The notes below the pieces were generated by a model. It was not told where the DNA came from. It did no database searches and saw only the letters and a list, made by a program, of their open reading frames with translations. This document shows positions 26,365 to 29,191 of a stretch of 29,191 bases of DNA, piece after piece; the first letter of the stretch is position 1, and every line of letters begins with the position of its first letter. The position numbers and the translations under genes are program-made. This DNA is from Caryophanales bacterium (GTDB lineage: Bacteria; Bacillota_I; Bacilli_A; RFN20; CAG-826). Location: NCBI GenBank assembly GCA_016280685.1, contig JAEEHE010000034.1, forward strand, positions 1 through 29,191. The letters run 5' to 3'.

Positions 26365-26378
26365 GAAGGAGAATGAAG

Positions 26379-28529
26379 ATGAAGAATAACAAATTATTTG
26401 TATTATTAGGCATTACCTTATTATCTTTCTCCTCTTTAACTGGCTGTAAAGGTAAAAAAGAAAACACTGTCACTGATAATTATCAACACGTTTATATCGA
26501 TGAACACGGTGTCGTCACTACCGGTTATAGCGATGTCCACGTCGATCCCTCAAAAACTTATTATCAAGGTGTTCATGATTTTACTTATACCCAAACAGGT
26601 AAAGCCTTAATTAGAAACGGGCAAACTAAATATAAATTAGTTATCCCTGAAAACGCTGTCGGACAAGTATTAACCGCGAGAGATGAATTCGTTCATTTCT
26701 TTAAACAAGCGACAGAAATAGATATTCCCGTCGTCCTCGATAGAAATTTATCCTTTAATAAAGATGATACTTATATCTCATTAGGTAACACTAAATTATA
26801 TGAGACTTCTGGTTTAGATGAAAATTTAAATTCTCTAACTGATGATGGGGTGCGTATCATCACCAAAAATAATACGATATTCCTCCTTGGTGGAAGTGAT
26901 TATGGTGTTTTACATGCCGTTTATGATTTCATGCATATCTATTTCCGTTATGAACAATATTCACCCGATATTTATGAAATAGATAGAAATGTTAAAAACA
27001 TCACTTTATATAATTTTAATGTCACTGATATTCCCGACATTCCTCATCGCGCGCAAAATTATGGATTTGTCATTCCTGGGAATGGTAATTATGATCAAAG
27101 TCATTATGGCTATCGCATGAGAAGCACTAAGAGTAGAGGTTTTTATTTCATGCCTGTTTATCGTATTATCGGAGATTATTCTTCACCGAGTAAATTATCC
27201 ACTAATACGAATACCTATGTCCCATTTGATTTATATTCTGGTTCTCATCCCAGTTGGTTCTCTGATTTATCAACCGCGAAAGATCCACAATTATGTTATA
27301 CCGCACACGGCAATGCCGAAGAATATGAAGCTCTTGTTGATTTAGTGACTAAAAAGATTCAAAATTCCATGGTTCATTTCACTCCCAAGGATTATCCTCA
27401 AATGAATGTTATGACGTTTACTATGGAAGATAATCATAATACATGTAACTGTGAACATTGCCGCCAATATGAAGCCAAATATGGGGCGATAAGTTCTACT
27501 CTTATTACTTTTGTTAATGAAGTCGCGAGAAGAATTGATGCCTGGCAAAAACTCGAAGAAAATAAAGAATATTATCGCGAGAATTTCCAGATTATCTATT
27601 TTGCTTATAATGCTTTTGTCGATGCGCCTGTCAATATACATGAAGGTAAAGAAAATACTTATACACCTTCTTATCCGGAAGTGGTGCTAGAGAAGAATAC
27701 CGGTGTCTATTTAGCGATTATCGATAGAGGCGATGTTCAATTCGATTTCTTTAATAATCCTCTCCATAGAGGAGGAGTTAATGGCAATATGGGTATTAAA
27801 GAAACTATTGATTCTTGGGGATGCTTAACCGATTCCACATATCTATGGTTATATCAAACTAATTTCACTTTATATCCATATTTCTTTGATTCGTTCTCCT
27901 TCTATAATCAGAAGATGTATAACTATATTTCTTCTAAAGGATTAAAGATGTTCTTTGCTCAAGGGCAAGACACTAAAGAAAGTGGTAATACTGGAACTAA
28001 CTTCAATAATTTAAAAGTTTATTTAAATACCAAATTATCTTGGGATTCTACATTAGATCAACATACTTTAGTCACTCGCTATTTCAAGGCTATGTATGGT
28101 GAAGCTTATCAAGAAATGTGGAATTATTTTGGACTTTTACGCGGTTTTTACGCACAAATGTTAGAAGATAATTACGATACTTTAGTCAATGAAAGAAGTA
28201 TCTATAATCGTATCGATAAAAGAGAATATATTTCTTTCGGTGGTTTAAATGGATTAATCGCTCAAATTGATAAAGCTCAAGAAGTGAACGCTAATTCACG
28301 TGCTAGTGAAGAGCAAAAACGCATCTTTAAATATAACATTGAAGCGGAAGCTTTCTTCCCTCTATACGCAAAACTTAGTTTATATGGTTCTATCGATTTG
28401 ACTTATCAAGAATGTGTAGAAATCGCGACGAGATTAAAAGACGATATATTCGCTTTAAGACTAGAAGGGATGTCTACTAGAGAGTCTGATGGTATGTCTG
28501 TTATAGAATTACCTAATATGTATCTATAG
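26379..28529 (+). CDS. DUF4838-type lipoprotein, putative glycan-active protein (copy B)
   Basis: 716 residues. AAGGAG (26366-26371) is 7 nt before ATG 26379; the in-frame ATG at 26373 is too close to that site. Lipobox LTGC with Cys23. N-terminal alpha/beta domain with DTYISLGNT, the same block seen in copy A, then the DUF4838 core: HPSWF, and MEDN (349-352) followed by Cys356, Cys358 and Cys361 in C-x-C-x2-C spacing. The barrel-like centre has IIYFAYNAFVDAP and the C-terminus is helical. It is about 70 residues longer than copy A, with an extra N-terminal segment between the lipobox and the first domain. Probable extracellular glycan-acting protein, inferred from the family's glycosidase-like organisation; no reaction is established to my knowledge. 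Confidence 0.85.
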   Translation: MKNNKLFVLLGITLLSFSSLTGCKGKKENTVTDNYQHVYIDEHGVVTTGYSDVHVDPSKTYYQGVHDFTYTQTGKALIRNGQTKYKLVIPENAVGQVLTARDEFVHFFKQATEIDIPVVLDRNLSFNKDDTYISLGNTKLYETSGLDENLNSLTDDGVRIITKNNTIFLLGGSDYGVLHAVYDFMHIYFRYEQYSPDIYEIDRNVKNITLYNFNVTDIPDIPHRAQNYGFVIPGNGNYDQSHYGYRMRSTKSRGFYFMPVYRIIGDYSSPSKLSTNTNTYVPFDLYSGSHPSWFSDLSTAKDPQLCYTAHGNAEEYEALVDLVTKKIQNSMVHFTPKDYPQMNVMTFTMEDNHNTCNCEHCRQYEAKYGAISSTLITFVNEVARRIDAWQKLEENKEYYRENFQIIYFAYNAFVDAPVNIHEGKENTYTPSYPEVVLEKNTGVYLAIIDRGDVQFDFFNNPLHRGGVNGNMGIKETIDSWGCLTDSTYLWLYQTNFTLYPYFFDSFSFYNQKMYNYISSKGLKMFFAQGQDTKESGNTGTNFNNLKVYLNTKLSWDSTLDQHTLVTRYFKAMYGEAYQEMWNYFGLLRGFYAQMLEDNYDTLVNERSIYNRIDKREYISFGGLNGLIAQIDKAQEVNANSRASEEQKRIFKYNIEAEAFFPLYAKLSLYGSIDLTYQECVEIATRLKDDIFALRLEGMSTRESDGMSVIELPNMYL

Positions 28530-28537
28530 GAGGTTTT

Positions 28538-29191
28538 ATGAGAACGAAATTATTATTTTCTTGTTTATTATTACCTCTTACTCTCGGTTTATTCTCTTGT
28601 CAAAAGAAGAAAGAAACAATTAGTGAAGTAGAAAGAAAGAATCAAATTGTTTTAAATGCTTCTCGCGTTAATTTATCAATTGGTGAATCTTTCCCTATTT
28701 CTGTTGTCTACGAAGATTTAGATAAAGAATATGAAACCACTTATCAAAATGAAAATGATGAGGTTATTTCTATTGATGATAATGGTTATGTTACCGCTTT
28801 ATCAGAAGGCGAATCATTAGTGACCGTTAATAAAGGCGACGCTAGTGCGACATGTAATTTTATCGTTTCTTTAAACGATCAAATCCCTATGCTTCGCGTT
28901 AATGGTGTTAATAACCATCACTTGCAATTAGATTTATTAACATCATTTGTTTTTGATGTGGATGTGAAATTCGGAAGTGGCATTTTTATGCCTGATTCCT
29001 TGACCTATAATATTGAGAATTTAAGTGGTGAAGGAAGAATGGATGGTAATACTTTTGTTCCCACTAAAATTGGTGATTTAAATCTTGAGATTAACGCCTC
29101 ATTTAGAGGTAATGATTTATTGACATATCAAATCTATGTGGAAATTAAAGAATCTGTGGAATTTGTTCTTATGGAACGTAATAGTGGGCAA
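28538..29191 (+). CDS. BIG2-like lipoprotein, 3' end outside window
   Basis: At least 218 residues; the frame is still open at the right edge. AGGAGG (28528-28533) overlaps the preceding stop and lies 4 nt before ATG. Lipobox LFSC with Cys21, then a Lys/Glu-rich linker and a BIG2-type Ig unit (about 43-110: VNLSIGESFPISVVY, DEVISIDDNGYVTALSEGES). A second beta-rich unit follows (120-205, ending VPTKIGDLNLEINASF). It occupies the same place after a DUF4838 gene as the lipoprotein at 14339 and is probably its counterpart, but it is already longer than that 197-residue protein. Permease or ATPase genes, if copy B has any, would have to lie beyond it. Confidence 0.85.
   Translation, partial: MRTKLLFSCLLLPLTLGLFSCQKKKETISEVERKNQIVLNASRVNLSIGESFPISVVYEDLDKEYETTYQNENDEVISIDDNGYVTALSEGESLVTVNKGDASATCNFIVSLNDQIPMLRVNGVNNHHLQLDLLTSFVFDVDVKFGSGIFMPDSLTYNIENLSGEGRMDGNTFVPTKIGDLNLEINASFRGNDLLTYQIYVEIKESVEFVLMERNSGQ

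Noticed and set aside
26373..26375. ATG 26373 as start of the second DUF4838 gene
   Set aside because: It is 1 nt from the AAGGAG site; ATG 26379 is correctly spaced.
1..29191. Genetic code 4 (UGA = Trp)
   Set aside because: Every long gene is complete under the standard bacterial code with no in-frame TGA and ample TGG; there is no positive evidence for reassignment.
1..29191. CRISPR arrays, tRNA/rRNA genes, insertion sequences, phage genes
   Set aside because: No regularly spaced repeats, cloverleaf-like segments, transposase motifs or terminal inverted repeats were found; the repeats present are protein-level modules.

Overview
The window comes from an AT-rich, low-GC Gram-positive genome. 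All 16 genes I can support lie on the + strand, most behind AGGAGG-type ribosome binding sites, with TAA/TAG stops and Trp always read from TGG. The exported proteins carry Lys-rich signal peptides or lipoboxes, and the content (a DUF4838 pair, Ig/LamG-like surface proteins, YesL/DUF624 beside a sugar ABC transporter, 'NN..VIII..' membrane tails) suggests an uncultured gut Bacilli/Mollicutes-related lineage (RF39, Erysipelotrichales or Acholeplasma-like). That placement is inference. Twelve of the 16 proteins are exported, three are integral membrane proteins and only one (an ABC ATPase) is cytosolic, so this is an almost pure cell-surface/uptake locus. No tRNA, rRNA, CRISPR, insertion sequence, transcriptional regulator or central-metabolism enzyme was seen.

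Layout. (1) 1-2070 is the 3' part of a membrane-anchored, multi-domain surface protein ending at a strong rho-independent terminator (2088-2119). (2) 2254-16483 is one tight run of nine genes with gaps of -8 to +14 nt: a 1211-residue anchored surface protein related to the first gene; a sugar-type solute-binding lipoprotein; two MalF/MalG-like permeases; a 1011-residue secreted Ig/LamG-like protein; a DUF4838 lipoprotein; a small BIG2-type lipoprotein; a MalK-like ATPase lacking the usual regulatory domain; and a YesL/DUF624 membrane protein. (3) 16610-18466 is a stand-alone secreted protein with three carbohydrate-binding-like modules, followed by two hairpin terminators. (4) 18813 to the right edge is a second operon behind a good sigma-A promoter (TTGACA-17-TAATAT): a lipoprotein with Flg_new/InlB-like repeats plus the same three C-terminal modules as gene 16610, a second solute-binding lipoprotein, a second giant Ig/LamG protein, a second DUF4838 lipoprotein and the start of a second BIG2 lipoprotein.

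The most striking point is that the binding protein / Ig-LamG protein / DUF4838 / BIG2-lipoprotein block occurs twice, in the same order and with the same domain architecture but strongly diverged sequences. Copy A carries permeases and an ATPase; copy B, as far as it is visible, does not. A plausible reading is a Gram-positive polysaccharide-utilisation-like system: large surface proteins bind a glycan, DUF4838 lipoproteins act on it, the binding proteins collect products, and one set of permeases and ATPase may serve both. The substrate cannot be read from the sequence.
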